This document shows, piece by piece, positions 36,531 through 46,460 of a stretch of 64,000 nt of DNA. Below the pieces are notes generated by a model. That model was not told the DNA's origin. It did no database searches and saw only the letters and a list, made by a program, of their open reading frames with translations. The stretch spans positions 124,001 through 188,000 of the forward strand of contig NZ_JAHUXA010000001.1 of assembly GCF_019218745.1 (NCBI RefSeq), in the 5' to 3' direction. Numbering within the stretch: the stretch's first letter is position 1; each line of letters opens with the position of its first letter. The position numbers and the translations under genes are program-made. This DNA comes from Enterobacter sp. ENT03. Lineage in GTDB: Bacteria > Pseudomonadota > Gammaproteobacteria > Enterobacterales > Enterobacteriaceae.

Positions 36531-37913
36531 ATGGAAAAGAAACTTGGCCTTAGCGCTTTAACTGCGCTCGTTCTGAGCTCAATGCTCGGCGCGGGTGTGT
36601 TCAGTCTGCCGCAAAATATGGCGGAAGTGGCCAGTCCCGCGGCCCTGCTGATTGGCTGGGGGATCACCGGCGCGGGCATCTTATTACTGGCTTTTGCCAT
36701 GCTACTGCTGACGCGACTGCGCCCGGACCTCGATGGCGGCATTTTTACCTATGCCCGTGAAGGATTTGGTGAACTGGTCGGTTTCTGCTCTGCCTGGGGC
36801 TACTGGCTGTGCGCGGTCATCGCCAACGTCTCGTATCTGGTGATCGTTTTCTCGGCGCTGAGCTTTTTCACCGACACGCCACAGCTGCGCATTTTTGGCG
36901 ACGGCAATACCTGGCAATCTATCGTCGGTGCTTCCTGCCTGCTGTGGATCGTTCATGCGCTGGTGCTGCGTGGGGTACAAACCGCCGCCAGTATTAACCT
37001 TGCCGCGACGCTGGCAAAACTGGTACCGCTGGGGCTGTTTGTGGTGCTGGCCGCACTGGCGTTTAATTTTGATAAGTTCAGGCTCGATTTTACCGGCATT
37101 GCGCTGGGCGTACCGGTATGGGAGCAGGTGAAAAACACCATGCTCATCACCTTGTGGGTGTTTATCGGTGTTGAGGGCGCGGTGGTGGTATCAGCCCGCG
37201 CGCGCAGCAAACAGGATGTGGGCCGCGCGACGCTGCTGGCGGTGATGGCCGCGTTAACCGTGTATCTGCTGGTGACGCTGCTGTCGCTGGGGGTGGTCGC
37301 CCGTCCTGAACTGGCTGAAATGCGTAACCCGTCGATGGCGGGCCTGATGGTGCGCATGATGGGCTCGTGGGGTGAAATTGTGATTGCCGCGGGGCTTATT
37401 GTGTCGGTATGCGGCGCCTATTTAAGCTGGACGATCATGGCCGCGGAAGTGCCGCTACTGGCCGCCACCTATAAAGCCTTCCCGCGGATCTGCGCCCGTC
37501 AGAACAAGAACAATGCCCCCTCTGCGTCACTGTGGCTGACTAATGCCTCCGTGCAGGTGTGTCTGGTGCTGATCTGGCTGACGGGTTCGGATTACAACAC
37601 GCTGTTAACCATCGCCTCAGAAATGATCCTTGTGCCCTACTTCCTCGTCGGGGCCTATCTGTTAAAAGTTGCCCGCCGACCGCTGCATCAGGTGGTAGGT
37701 ATCGGATCCTGTCTGTATGGGTTATGGTTACTGTATGCTTCCGGCCCAATGCACCTGCTGCTGTCCGTCGTGCTGTATGCGCCCGGTCTGCTGGTATTTA
37801 TCTATGCCCGCCGCACGCACCAGCACGATAAGCAACTGCACCGCGCGGAACGTGTCATGATCGCCTGTCTGCTGATTGCAGCGGTACCGGCGACCTGGAT
37901 GCTGATGGGGTAA
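36531..37913 (+). CDS. ydgI: Basic amino-acid antiporter YdgI (arginine/ornithine APC family)
   Basis: APC-superfamily transporter of 460 residues with about 13 helices, the E. coli YdgI (ArcD) length. It has the antiporter signature SMLGAGVFSLPQNMAEVASP in helix 1 and LDGGIFTYAREGFGELVGFCSAWGYW. The group exchanges arginine for ornithine; the substrate of YdgI itself is not firmly established. The start at 36531 is used because AGGA (36522-36525) has 5-nt spacing, whereas the ATG at 36525 overlaps it. folM follows 37 bp downstream on the same strand. Confidence 0.94.
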   Translation: MEKKLGLSALTALVLSSMLGAGVFSLPQNMAEVASPAALLIGWGITGAGILLLAFAMLLLTRLRPDLDGGIFTYAREGFGELVGFCSAWGYWLCAVIANVSYLVIVFSALSFFTDTPQLRIFGDGNTWQSIVGASCLLWIVHALVLRGVQTAASINLAATLAKLVPLGLFVVLAALAFNFDKFRLDFTGIALGVPVWEQVKNTMLITLWVFIGVEGAVVVSARARSKQDVGRATLLAVMAALTVYLLVTLLSLGVVARPELAEMRNPSMAGLMVRMMGSWGEIVIAAGLIVSVCGAYLSWTIMAAEVPLLAATYKAFPRICARQNKNNAPSASLWLTNASVQVCLVLIWLTGSDYNTLLTIASEMILVPYFLVGAYLLKVARRPLHQVVGIGSCLYGLWLLYASGPMHLLLSVVLYAPGLLVFIYARRTHQHDKQLHRAERVMIACLLIAAVPATWMLMG

Positions 37914-37950
37914 TGACCACGCCCATCGTCAGAACGTTAAGGAGATAACG

Positions 37951-38673
37951 ATGGGTAACACGCAGCCCAGCCCGATTTTGATCACCGGTGGTGGCCGTCG
38001 TATCGGCCTCGCCCTTGCCCACCATTTTCTCACTCTGCACCAGCCGGTGATCGTCAGTTACCGTACGCCCTATCCGGCGATTGAGGTGTTGCAGGACGCG
38101 GGCGCGGTCTGCATTCAGGCCGATTTTTGCTCCGATGAGGGGATTTTAGCCTTTGCCGACGAGATAAAATCCCGCACCCGTTGTCTGCGCGCGGTGATCC
38201 ACAATGCCAGCGGCTGGCTGCCGGAAAACCCCGGTACGCCTCTCACCGAGGTGCTGTCTGCGATGCTGCAAATCCATGTCCATGCCCCTTATCTGCTTAA
38301 TCATGCGCTGGAAGGGTTGCTGCGCGGTCAGGGTCATGCGGCCACTGATATTATTCATTTTACCGATTACGTGGTGGAGCGCGGCAGCGATAAACACATT
38401 GCTTACGCCGCCAGTAAAGCCGCGCTGGATAACATGACCCGCTCGTTTGCCCGCAAACTGGCACCGGAAGTCAAAGTCAATTCCATCGCCCCGTCGTTGA
38501 TTTTATTCAACGAGCACGACGACGCCAGCTACCGCCAGAAAGCGCTAAACAAGTCGCTTATGAAAATCGCGCCGGGGGAAAAAGAGATTATTGATCTGGT
38601 GGATTATTTGCTTACCAGCTGTTACGTCACCGGTCGCAGTTTCGCCGTCGATGGCGGTCGTCCACTGCGTTAA
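37951..38673 (+). CDS. folM: Dihydromonapterin reductase FolM (SDR)
   Basis: SDR-family pteridine reductase of 240 residues, the E. coli length. It has the N-terminal dinucleotide motif TGGGRRIGLALAHHF, typical of pteridine reductases, and the active-site Tyr-Lys pair YAASKAALDNM. It reduces dihydromonapterin to tetrahydromonapterin with NADPH and has weak dihydrofolate reductase activity. The ATG follows AAGGAGATAACG. In E. coli ydgC lies between it and rstA; that gene is missing here and rstA begins 66 bp later. Confidence 0.95.
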   Translation: MGNTQPSPILITGGGRRIGLALAHHFLTLHQPVIVSYRTPYPAIEVLQDAGAVCIQADFCSDEGILAFADEIKSRTRCLRAVIHNASGWLPENPGTPLTEVLSAMLQIHVHAPYLLNHALEGLLRGQGHAATDIIHFTDYVVERGSDKHIAYAASKAALDNMTRSFARKLAPEVKVNSIAPSLILFNEHDDASYRQKALNKSLMKIAPGEKEIIDLVDYLLTSCYVTGRSFAVDGGRPLR

Positions 38674-38739
38674 CGAAAGATTGATGGCGGGTTGAAACAA
38701 GGCGGTGTATGTTGGCGTTTTTAGCTAACCATCATGCAT

Positions 38740-39462
38740 ATGAATAAGATCGTTTTTGTAGAAGACGACCCGGAAGTCGGCGCGCTGATCGCGGCGTATC
38801 TCGGTAAACACGATATTGACGTTATTGTTGAGCCGCGTGGCGACTGCGCTGAAGCCGTGATCCTGCGCGAAAATCCTGAACTGGTGCTGCTGGACATTAT
38901 GCTGCCCGGCAAAGACGGGATGACGCTGTGCCGCGATCTGCGCGGCCAGTGGCAGGGTCCGATTGTGCTGCTGACCTCCCTCGACAGCGACATGAACCAT
39001 ATTTTGTCGCTGGAAATGGGTGCCAGTGATTACATCCTGAAAACCACCCCGCCCGCCGTGCTGTTGGCCCGCCTGCGGCTGCATCTGCGTCAGCACGCCG
39101 GGAGCACTACCACGCCCGCGGCCTCGCAACACACCTTAACGCCCCACAAAGCGCTGCGCTTTGGCAGCCTGTCCATCGATCCGGTCAATCGTCAGGTGCT
39201 GCTGGCGGGGGAAGAAATTATCCTCTCGACCGCCGATTTCGATCTGCTATGGGAGCTGGCGACCCACGCCGGCCAGATTATGGATCGGGATGCGCTGTTG
39301 AAAAATCTGCGCGGCGTCAGCTACGACGGCATGGATCGCAGCGTTGACGTGGCGATTTCCCGCTTGCGTAAAAAACTATTGGATAACGCCACCGAGCCAT
39401 ACCGCATCAAAACAGTACGTAACAAGGGCTACCTGTTCGCCCCTCATGCGTGGGAAAACTGA
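38740..39462 (+). CDS. rstA: Response regulator RstA (OmpR/PhoB family)
   Basis: Two-component regulator of 240 residues. It has a receiver domain (about 1-120) with acidic pocket VEDD, phospho-acceptor Asp in LLDIMLPGKDG and Lys in YILKTTPP, then a winged-helix DNA-binding domain (about 135-235). RstA is phosphorylated by RstB and binds TACATNTNGTTACA boxes; one stands in front of asr at 17316. The start at 38740 (MNKIVFVEDD) is chosen against the E. coli start, with an ATG two codons earlier as alternative. No strong Shine-Dalgarno is visible. A PhoP box is not convincing. Confidence 0.94.
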   Translation: MNKIVFVEDDPEVGALIAAYLGKHDIDVIVEPRGDCAEAVILRENPELVLLDIMLPGKDGMTLCRDLRGQWQGPIVLLTSLDSDMNHILSLEMGASDYILKTTPPAVLLARLRLHLRQHAGSTTTPAASQHTLTPHKALRFGSLSIDPVNRQVLLAGEEIILSTADFDLLWELATHAGQIMDRDALLKNLRGVSYDGMDRSVDVAISRLRKKLLDNATEPYRIKTVRNKGYLFAPHAWEN

Positions 39463-39488
39463 GTGCTGGCGCAACCACGGGTGTCTGA

Positions 39489-40796
39489 ATGAAAAAGCTT
39501 TTCGTGCAGTTTTACCTGCTGCTGTTTGTCTGTTTCCTGGTGATGACCATGCTGGTCGGGCTGGTATACAAATTCACCGCCGAACGCGCGGGCAGACAGT
39601 CGCTGGACGATCTGATGAAAAGCTCGCTGTATCTTATCCGCAGCGAGCTGCGCGAGATCCCGCCCCACGAGTGGAGCAAAACGCTTAAAGAGATGGATCT
39701 CAACCTCTCCTTTGATATGCGTATTGAGCCGCTGAATAAATTCAGCCTCGATGCCTCGACCGCCCAGCGGCTGCGCGAGGGCGATATTGTGGCGCTGGAC
39801 GCGGAGTACACCTTTATCCAGCGCATTCCCCGCAGCCACTATGTGCTGGCGGTCGGACCGGTTCCCTACCTCTTTTATCTGCATGAAATGCGCCTTCTTG
39901 ATATGGCGTTGCTGGTGTTTATCGCCATTTCGCTGGCCTTCCCGGTGTTTATCTGGATGCGACCACACTGGCAGGAGATGTTGCGCATTGAGTCGGCGGC
40001 CCAGCGCTTTGGTGACGGGCACCTGACAGAGCGGATTCACTTTGACCGGGGTTCAAGCTTTGAGCGGCTTGGCGTGGCCTTTAATCAGATGGCGGATAAC
40101 ATCAACGCGCTGATCGCCAGCAAAAAACAGCTGATCGACGGTATCGCCCATGAACTGCGCACGCCGCTGGTGCGGCTGCGTTATCGGCTGGAGATGAGCG
40201 ATAACCTGAGCGAGCCGGAGCGAATGGCGCTGAACCGCGACATCGGCCAGCTGGAGGGTCTGATCCAGGAACTGCTGACCTATGCCCGTCTGGATCGCCC
40301 GCAAAATGAATTGCACCTGACCACGCCGGATCTGCCCACATGGCTCACCAGCCACATTGCCGACGTGCAGAGCGTCAACCCTGATAAACGTCTGCGCGTC
40401 ACTGCCGACAGCACGGCGCATTATGGCGCGCTGGATATGCGCCTGATGGAACGGGTACTGGATAATCTGGTCAATAACGCCCTGCGCTATTGTGAAAACG
40501 AGGTCAGCGTCAGCCTGAATCTGGACGGCGTTTATGCCTGTTTGCAGGTGGATGATGACGGCCCCGGCATCGCTGAAACGGAACGCCAGCGGGTGTTTGA
40601 GCCTTTTGTCCGGCTTGATCCGAGCCGCGATCGCGCCACCGGCGGCTGCGGTCTGGGGCTGGCGATTGTACACTCCATCGCCCAGGCGATGGGCGGCGAG
40701 GTGAGCTGTGACGCCAGCGATGCCGGCGGCGCGCGCTTCCGGTTTCGCTGGCCGGTGACGCAACTGGTCGCCCTTCCCGTCCTGCCAGACCGCTGA
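39489..40796 (+). CDS. rstB: Sensor histidine kinase RstB
   Basis: Inner-membrane kinase of 435 residues (E. coli 433). An N-terminal helix is followed by a periplasmic sensor of about 100 residues, a second helix (about 137-157), a HAMP domain, the phosphorylated His in [16 protein letters not shown], and an ATPase domain with [19 protein letters not shown] and [14 protein letters not shown]. It phosphorylates RstA, probably under acid or low-magnesium stress. It lies 26 bp after rstA. The Ter-tus unit follows 34 bp after its stop. Confidence 0.96.
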   Translation: MKKLFVQFYLLLFVCFLVMTMLVGLVYKFTAERAGRQSLDDLMKSSLYLIRSELREIPPHEWSKTLKEMDLNLSFDMRIEPLNKFSLDASTAQRLREGDIVALDAEYTFIQRIPRSHYVLAVGPVPYLFYLHEMRLLDMALLVFIAISLAFPVFIWMRPHWQEMLRIESAAQRFGDGHLTERIHFDRGSSFERLGVAFNQMADNINALIASKKQLIDGIAHELRTPLVRLRYRLEMSDNLSEPERMALNRDIGQLEGLIQELLTYARLDRPQNELHLTTPDLPTWLTSHIADVQSVNPDKRLRVTADSTAHYGALDMRLMERVLDNLVNNALRYCENEVSVSLNLDGVYACLQVDDDGPGIAETERQRVFEPFVRLDPSRDRATGGCGLGLAIVHSIAQAMGGEVSCDASDAGGARFRFRWPVTQLVALPVLPDR

Positions 40797-40830
40797 TCGC
40801 AGTGGCCGGACGTGCCGGAATATGCTACAC

Positions 40831-40853
40831 ATAAAGTATGTTGTAACTAAGGG
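40831..40853 (+). promoter_or_regulatory. Replication terminator site Ter (TerB-like)
   Basis: The core GTATGTTGTAACTA is identical to E. coli TerB, in the same position and orientation, 7 bp before the tus start codon. The critical G at position 6 (C on the other strand, 40836) is present. By analogy with TerB, the blocking face is on the left, so forks moving left to right are arrested. Tus bound here also represses its own gene. Confidence 0.92.
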
Positions 40854-40860
40854 GAATTAT

Positions 40861-41790
40861 ATGGCGCGCTATGATCTGATCGAACGCCTCACCGGCACGT
40901 TCCGCCAGCTCGAACAGGAACTGGCGGAACTGAAAACAGAACTCGCGGCCTGTCGCCTGCTGGCAGGCCGTGTCTTCGAGTTGCCGGACGTGGCGAAAGG
41001 CAGTGAACACGATCCGCTGACAGTGATTGCGGTGAAGCAGCATATCGGTAAAGAGGCGGCGGAACGCGCGATGCGCCACTTCACGCATCTTTTTATCCAA
41101 CAGCAATCTGAAAAACGCAGCAGCAAAGCCGCTGTGCGCCTGCCGGGGGTTATCTGTCTGCAAACGTCCCCGGACGTGCGCCAGCAGATTGAAGCGCGCA
41201 TCGACACCATTAACGAACTAAAGCGGGCCTTTGAGCGCATTATTACCGTGGAGTCAGAGCTGCCTCCCGCCGCGCGTTTTGAGTGGGTGCATCACCATCT
41301 GCCGGGGCTGATTACCCTTAACGCCTATCGCTCAATAACCACCCTGCGCGATCCGGCGACGCTGCGCTTTGGCTGGGCGAACAAACACATTATTAAGAAT
41401 CTGACGCGGGATGAGGTGCTGGCTATGCTTGCGAAAAGCCTGAAAGCCCCGCGCGCCGTTGGCGGCTGGACGCGCGAACAGTGGCAGGCGCGACTGGAGC
41501 AGGAGTACAACGACATTGCCGCCCTGCCGCAACGAGCGACGCTGAAAATCAAGCGACCAGTGAAAGTCCAGCCCATTGCCCGCGTCTGGTATGCGGATAC
41601 GCAAAAGCAGGTGCAACACGCCTGCCCCGCGCCGATGATTGCCTTGATCGACGAGGAAAACGGCGGCAAGGTGCCGGATATTGGCGAGTTACTGAATTAC
41701 GATGCGGAGAATATTCAGCACCGTTTTAAACCTGAGGCGCAGCCGTTGAGGCCTATCATTCCCCGGCTGCACCTCTATGTCGCCGGTTAG
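40861..41790 (+). CDS. tus: DNA replication terminus site-binding protein Tus
   Basis: Ter-binding contrahelicase of 309 residues, the E. coli length. Conserved DNA-contact regions are present, including the segment [27 protein letters not shown] and [16 protein letters not shown]. It arrests DnaB helicase in one direction at Ter sites. The start at 40861 ([12 protein letters not shown]) is behind AAGGGG, itself part of the Ter region. The upstream open frame is rejected. The N-terminal third is less like E. coli than the rest. The stop overlaps the convergent fumC stop by 3-4 bp. Confidence 0.97.
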   Translation: MARYDLIERLTGTFRQLEQELAELKTELAACRLLAGRVFELPDVAKGSEHDPLTVIAVKQHIGKEAAERAMRHFTHLFIQQQSEKRSSKAAVRLPGVICLQTSPDVRQQIEARIDTINELKRAFERIITVESELPPAARFEWVHHHLPGLITLNAYRSITTLRDPATLRFGWANKHIIKNLTRDEVLAMLAKSLKAPRAVGGWTREQWQARLEQEYNDIAALPQRATLKIKRPVKVQPIARVWYADTQKQVQHACPAPMIALIDEENGGKVPDIGELLNYDAENIQHRFKPEAQPLRPIIPRLHLYVAG

Positions 41791-43190
41791 TGGCCCGGCT
41801 TCATGCTACCGACCATCGACTCCGGGCGCACCCAGCTGTCGAATTCGTCAGCGGTGAGGTAGCCCAGCGCCAGAGCTGATGCTTTGAGCGTCAGCCCTTC
41901 TTTATGCGCTTTCTTGGCGATTTCCGCCGCCTTGTCATAGCCAATATGCGTATTCAACGCCGTCACCAGCATCAGCGACTCATTGAGCAGCTGGTCAATG
42001 CGGCTGCGAACCGGTTCAATGCCGGTGGCGCAGTGCTCGTTAAAGCTCTCCATGCCGTCTGCCAGCAGACGCACCGATTGCAGCACGTTGTGAATGACCA
42101 TCGGGCGGAACACGTTCAGCTCAAAGTTACCGGACGCGCCGCCCATGTTCACCGCCACGTCGTTGCCCAGCACCTGACAGCACAGCATGGTCATGGCTTC
42201 GCACTGCGTCGGGTTCACTTTGCCTGGCATAATGGAGCTGCCCGGTTCGTTTTCGGGAATGGCGATCTCACCGATGCCGCAACGCGGGCCGGAGGCCAGC
42301 CAGCGCACATCGTTGGCGATTTTCATCATTGAGGCTGCCAGCCCCTTCAGCGCGCCGTGGGTGTGCACCAGCGCATCGCAGGTGGCGAGCGCTTCGAATT
42401 TATTGGGCGCGGTCACGAACGCCTGCCCGGTGGTGGCGGCCAGCTCTTCCGCCACCCGCACCGCGTATTCCGGGTGCGTATTCAGCCCGGTACCTACCGC
42501 CGTACCGCCCAGCGCCAGCTCGCTCAGATGCGGCAGGCTGTGCTCAATGTGTTTGAGATTATGCTCCAGCATCGCCACCCAGCCGGAAATCTCCTGCCCC
42601 AGGGTCAGCGGCGTAGCGTCCTGCAAATGGGTGCGGCCAATTTTGACGATGTCTGCAAAGGCGCGGGATTTTTCGCTGAGCGTGGTTTTAAGCACGTTCA
42701 GCGATGGGATCAGCTGTTCGCGGATGGCGATGACGGCTGCGACGTGCATGGCGGTGGGGAAAACATCGTTTGAACTCTGGCTCTTGTTCACGTCGTCATT
42801 GGGGTGAACTTTGCGCTCCATACCGCGCACGCCGCCCAGCAGCTCACTGGCGCGGTTCGCCAGCACTTCGTTCATGTTCATGTTGCTCTGCGTACCGGAG
42901 CCGGTCTGCCAGATGGCCAGCGGAAACTCGTCAGGATGTTTACCCGCCAGCACTTCATCGGCGGCGCTGATAATCGCGCGGGCTTTTTCTTCGGGCAGTA
43001 ACCCCAGATCCTGATTCACCTTAGCGGCGGCACGTTTGGTCAGCGCCAGCGCGCGGATCAGCGCCTCCGGCATTTTTTCCGTCGAAATACGGAAATGCTC
43101 CAGCGATCGTTGGGTTTGTGCGCCCCATAATTTATCGGCCGGAACGTCGATGGCGCCCATTGAGTCTTTTTCACTGCGATGCGAAGTCAT
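41787..43190 (-). CDS. fumC: Class II fumarase FumC
   Basis: Oxygen-stable, iron-free fumarase of 467 residues, the E. coli length. The superfamily signature [15 protein letters not shown] is intact, as are [12 protein letters not shown] and [14 protein letters not shown]. It interconverts fumarate and malate when FumA is damaged by superoxide. The start at 43190 follows AGGGAGA; 40 further upstream codons in frame are not used. It lies 147 bp behind fumA with a terminator between, so it has its own promoter (SoxRS-controlled in E. coli). Confidence 0.97.
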   Translation of the reverse strand: MTSHRSEKDSMGAIDVPADKLWGAQTQRSLEHFRISTEKMPEALIRALALTKRAAAKVNQDLGLLPEEKARAIISAADEVLAGKHPDEFPLAIWQTGSGTQSNMNMNEVLANRASELLGGVRGMERKVHPNDDVNKSQSSNDVFPTAMHVAAVIAIREQLIPSLNVLKTTLSEKSRAFADIVKIGRTHLQDATPLTLGQEISGWVAMLEHNLKHIEHSLPHLSELALGGTAVGTGLNTHPEYAVRVAEELAATTGQAFVTAPNKFEALATCDALVHTHGALKGLAASMMKIANDVRWLASGPRCGIGEIAIPENEPGSSIMPGKVNPTQCEAMTMLCCQVLGNDVAVNMGGASGNFELNVFRPMVIHNVLQSVRLLADGMESFNEHCATGIEPVRSRIDQLLNESLMLVTALNTHIGYDKAAEIAKKAHKEGLTLKASALALGYLTADEFDSWVRPESMVGSMKPGH

Positions 43191-43293
43191 ACTTTCTCCC
43201 TGAATATCAAGTGATGGGGGTTGCCGACATTGCTCACCTGCAAACGAAGTTGTAAGTATTACTGATGTTGCGTGGGACGATAGAAAATGTTGC

Positions 43294-43329
43294 AAAAAAA
43301 CGTCCGGCAACGCGCTACGCCGCCGGACG
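43294..43329 (-). terminator. REP-like terminator between fumA and fumC
   Basis: Read leftwards, CGTCCGGC / GCCGGACG forms an 8-bp stem with an inner GC-rich loop, then TTTTTTTGC. It begins 9 bp after the fumA stop. The stem resembles a REP unit recruited as a terminator. Confidence 0.75.
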
Positions 43330-43337
43330 GAAAGGGC

Positions 43338-44984
43338 TTATTTCACACAGCGCGCGCAGGCCGAAGACTGGATCTGAGCGAAGAAATCGTTGCCTTTGTC
43401 ATCCACGAGGATGAACGCCGGGAAGTCTTCGACTTCGATTTTCCAGATAGCTTCCATCCCCAGTTCCGGGTACTCCACGCACTCGAGACTTTTAATGCTG
43501 CTCTGCGCCAGTACCGCTGCCGGGCCGCCGATGCTGCCGAGATAGAAGCCGCCGTGCTTGTGGCAGGCATCCGTCACCTGCTGGCTGCGGTTACCTTTTG
43601 CCAGCATGATCATGCTGCCGCCCTGCGACTGGAGCTGATCCACATAGGAGTCCATACGTCCGGCGGTGGTCGGGCCAAGTGATCCTGAGGCATAACCCTC
43701 CGGTGTTTTGGCGGGACCAGCGTAATAGATCGGGTGATCTTTCACGTACTGCGGCAGGCCTTCGCCTCTGTCCATACGCTCTTTTAACTTCGCATGGGCA
43801 ATGTCGCGGGCAACAATAATAGTGCCGCTCAGTGACAGACGGGTGGATACCGGGTATTGCGACAGCTGGCGCAAGATCTCTGCCATCGGACGGTCGAGAT
43901 CGACTTTTACCGCCTCGCCCTCCCCGGCCTGGCGCAACGCTTCGGGGATGTATTTCCCTGGGTTGTTTTCCAGTTTTTCCAGCCACACGCCGTGGCGGTT
44001 GATCTTCGCTTTAATATTGCGGTCGGCGGAGCAGGAGACGCCCATCCCCACCGGGCAGGACGCGCCATGACGCGGCAGACGCACAACGCGAATATCGTGA
44101 GCGAAGTATTTACCGCCAAACTGCGCGCCAAGACCGAGATCCTGCGCCGCGCGCAGCAGCTCGTTTTCCAGCTCGATGTCGCGGAACGCCTGACCCAGCT
44201 CGTTACCTGAGGTCGGCAGTTCGTCATAATATTTGGTAGAGGCCAGCTTCACCGTTTTCAGCGTTGCTTCTGCCGAAGTGCCGCCGATAACAAAAGCGAT
44301 GTGATACGGCGGGCACGCCGCGGTGCCGAGCGTGCGCATCTTATCTACCAGGTAATCCTTCAGCCGGCCCGGCGTCAGCAGCGCTTTTGTCTCCTGATAA
44401 AGATAGGTTTTGTTGGCGGAACCGCCGCCCTTAGCGATGCAGAGGAATTTGTATTCGTCGCCGTCGACGCTGTAGAGGTCGATTTGCGCTGGCAGGTTGG
44501 TGCCGGTGTTCACCTCTTTATACATATCCAGCGCCGCATTTTGTGAATAGCGCAGGTTATCTTCGATATAGGTGTTGTAAACGCCGCGGGCAAGCGCTGC
44601 CTCATCACCACCGCCGGTCCATACGCGCTGGCCTTTCTTGCCCATAATAATCGCCGTGCCGGTGTCCTGGCAGGTGGGCAGAATGCCTTTGGCAGCAATT
44701 TCAGAGTTCCGCAGGAATTGCAGCGCGACATATTTGTCGTTTTCGCTGGCGTCCGGGTCAGCCAGAATATCGGCCACCTGCTGCTGATGCGCCGGGCGCA
44801 GCATAAAGGACGCATCGTGGAACGCATGTTGCGCCAGTAATGTCAGGGCCTGGGGGTCAACTTTGAGGATTTCCTGGCCGTCGAATTCGGCGATGGAGAC
44901 GTGGTCACGGCTTAACAGATAGTATTCGGTCTGATCCTTATTCAGCGGAAAAGGATCCTGATACTGGAAGGGTTTATTCGACAT
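43338..44984 (-). CDS. fumA: Class I iron-sulfur fumarase FumA
   Basis: Oxygen-sensitive [4Fe-4S] fumarase of 548 residues, the E. coli length. Cluster cysteines are likely in [23 protein letters not shown] and the later TDACHKHG region. The catalytic C-terminal domain contains [15 protein letters not shown]. It is the main aerobic TCA-cycle fumarase. It is read leftwards before fumC and divergent from manA, with 199 bp between starts. Confidence 0.97.
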   Translation of the reverse strand: MSNKPFQYQDPFPLNKDQTEYYLLSRDHVSIAEFDGQEILKVDPQALTLLAQHAFHDASFMLRPAHQQQVADILADPDASENDKYVALQFLRNSEIAAKGILPTCQDTGTAIIMGKKGQRVWTGGGDEAALARGVYNTYIEDNLRYSQNAALDMYKEVNTGTNLPAQIDLYSVDGDEYKFLCIAKGGGSANKTYLYQETKALLTPGRLKDYLVDKMRTLGTAACPPYHIAFVIGGTSAEATLKTVKLASTKYYDELPTSGNELGQAFRDIELENELLRAAQDLGLGAQFGGKYFAHDIRVVRLPRHGASCPVGMGVSCSADRNIKAKINRHGVWLEKLENNPGKYIPEALRQAGEGEAVKVDLDRPMAEILRQLSQYPVSTRLSLSGTIIVARDIAHAKLKERMDRGEGLPQYVKDHPIYYAGPAKTPEGYASGSLGPTTAGRMDSYVDQLQSQGGSMIMLAKGNRSQQVTDACHKHGGFYLGSIGGPAAVLAQSSIKSLECVEYPELGMEAIWKIEVEDFPAFILVDDKGNDFFAQIQSSACARCVK

Positions 44985-45183
44985 TGTTCTCTCACTGACT
45001 GCACGGTCTGGTTATGGTTCGGGCAGATGTTCCATTGCCCTGCTTAAAAGCGAGTCGCTTTATCCTACACAATTTTTTAACAAAAACTGAGACTAGTACG
45101 ACTTTTTGCGTGCAGTGGTTACTTCCCTGACGTTTATTGGTTTAATACCGGCCATCTCTTTACTGAAAATACAGGGCTTGATA

Positions 45184-46362
45184 ATGCAAAAACTCATCAA
45201 CTCAGTGCAAAACTATGCCTGGGGAAGTAAAAGTGCGTTAACGGATCTCTACGGTATCGCCAACCCGGAACAGCTGCCGATGGCGGAGCTGTGGATGGGC
45301 GCGCATCCAAAGAGCAGCTCAAAAGTGCAGGACGCGGACGGTGCGGTTCAGGTGCTGCGCGATCTGATCGATCAGGATAAAACCGGCTGGCTGGGCGACG
45401 CGGTAGCAAACCGTTTTGGCGAACTGCCGTTCCTGTTCAAAGTGCTGTGCGCCGATCAGCCGCTTTCCATTCAGGTGCACCCGAACAAGCAGGCGTCGGA
45501 AGCCGGTTTCGCAAAAGAAAACGCCGCAGGTATTCCGCTGGATGCCGCCGAGCGCAACTACAAAGATCCGAACCATAAACCGGAACTGGTCTTTGCCCTG
45601 ACGCCGTTCCTCGCCATGAACGCGTTCCGTGAATTCTCTGAGATCGTGTCACTGTTGCAGCCGGTCGCCGGTGCGCACCAGGCGATTGCCCATTTTCTGG
45701 AGCAATCGGATGCAGACAGCTTAAGCCACCTGTTCGCCAGCCTGCTCAATATGCAGGGTGAAGAAAAATCCCGCGCGCTGGCAGTGCTGGGCGCGGCGCT
45801 GGCCAGTCAGCAGGGGGAGCCGTGGGAAACAATCCGTCTCATCAAGCAGTTCTACCCGGACGACAGCGGTCTGTTCTCACCGCTGCTGCTTAACGTGGTG
45901 AAACTGGCCCCAGGCGAAGCGATGTTCCTGTTCGCCGAAACCCCGCACGCCTACTTGCAGGGCGTGGCGCTGGAAGTGATGGCGAACTCCGATAACGTGC
46001 TGCGCGCCGGACTGACGCCGAAATACATCGATATTCCTGAGCTGGTGGCGAACGTGAAATTCACGCCGAAACCGGCAGCTGAGCTGCTGACCCAGCCGCA
46101 GAAAAACGGCAACACGCTGGAATTCCCTATTCCGGTGGAAGATTTTGCGTTCTCCCTGCACGACTTATCGTCACAGGAAACGGCGCTGGCTCAGCACAGC
46201 GCGGCGATTGTGTTCTGCGTGGAAGGCGAAGCCCTGCTCAGCAAAGGCGACGCGCGTTTGTCGTTGAAACCTGGCGAGTCGGCGGTGATCCGCGCCGATG
46301 AGTCGCCGGTGGCCGTCAGTGGTGTTGGCCGCGTGGCGAGAGTCTACAATAAGGTCAACTAA
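45184..46362 (+). CDS. manA: Mannose-6-phosphate isomerase ManA
   Basis: Type I zinc phosphomannose isomerase of 392 residues (E. coli 391). The zinc-site segments PLSIQVHPNKQ and YKDPNHKPELV are present. It interconverts mannose-6-phosphate and fructose-6-phosphate, feeding mannose catabolism and GDP-mannose/colanic acid synthesis. The start at 45184 (MQKLINSVQNYAWGSK) equals the E. coli start; an open frame back to 45106 is not used. A hairpin terminator follows 54 bp after the stop. Confidence 0.97.
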   Translation: MQKLINSVQNYAWGSKSALTDLYGIANPEQLPMAELWMGAHPKSSSKVQDADGAVQVLRDLIDQDKTGWLGDAVANRFGELPFLFKVLCADQPLSIQVHPNKQASEAGFAKENAAGIPLDAAERNYKDPNHKPELVFALTPFLAMNAFREFSEIVSLLQPVAGAHQAIAHFLEQSDADSLSHLFASLLNMQGEEKSRALAVLGAALASQQGEPWETIRLIKQFYPDDSGLFSPLLLNVVKLAPGEAMFLFAETPHAYLQGVALEVMANSDNVLRAGLTPKYIDIPELVANVKFTPKPAAELLTQPQKNGNTLEFPIPVEDFAFSLHDLSSQETALAQHSAAIVFCVEGEALLSKGDARLSLKPGESAVIRADESPVAVSGVGRVARVYNKVN

Positions 46363-46415
46363 GTTACTGACGTAACTGGCAGGGATTGCTAAGCTTAGCA
46401 AGACTTTACGATCGT

Positions 46416-46447
46416 CCAGGCGGCTCTTACCGCCTGGTTTCATTTTT
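46416..46447 (+). terminator. Terminator after manA
   Basis: The perfect 8-bp stem CCAGGCGG / CCGCCTGG with loop CTCTTA is followed by TTTCATTTTT, ending 14 bp before the ydgA start. Confidence 0.75.
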
Positions 46448-46460
46448 ATGGATAATCATT

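Noticed and set aside
38673-38739. Possible PhoP box before rstA (GGTTGA-AACAA-GGCGGT)
   Set aside because: rstA is PhoP controlled in E. coli, but this candidate departs from (T/G)GTTTA in both half-sites and is not better than chance.
43191-43293. Possible SoxS/MarA box before fumC
   Set aside because: No segment fits AYnGCACnnWnnRYYAAAY closely enough by eye, although fumC is SoxS regulated in E. coli.
43191-43310. Extended N-terminus for FumC (frame open to 43310)
   Set aside because: The family starts at 43190 behind a good Shine-Dalgarno, and the extension would run toward the fumA terminator.
45106-45183. Extended N-terminus for ManA (GTG at 45106)
   Set aside because: The extension is not in E. 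coli ManA, and the ATG at 45184 starts the conserved MQKLINSVQNYAWG.
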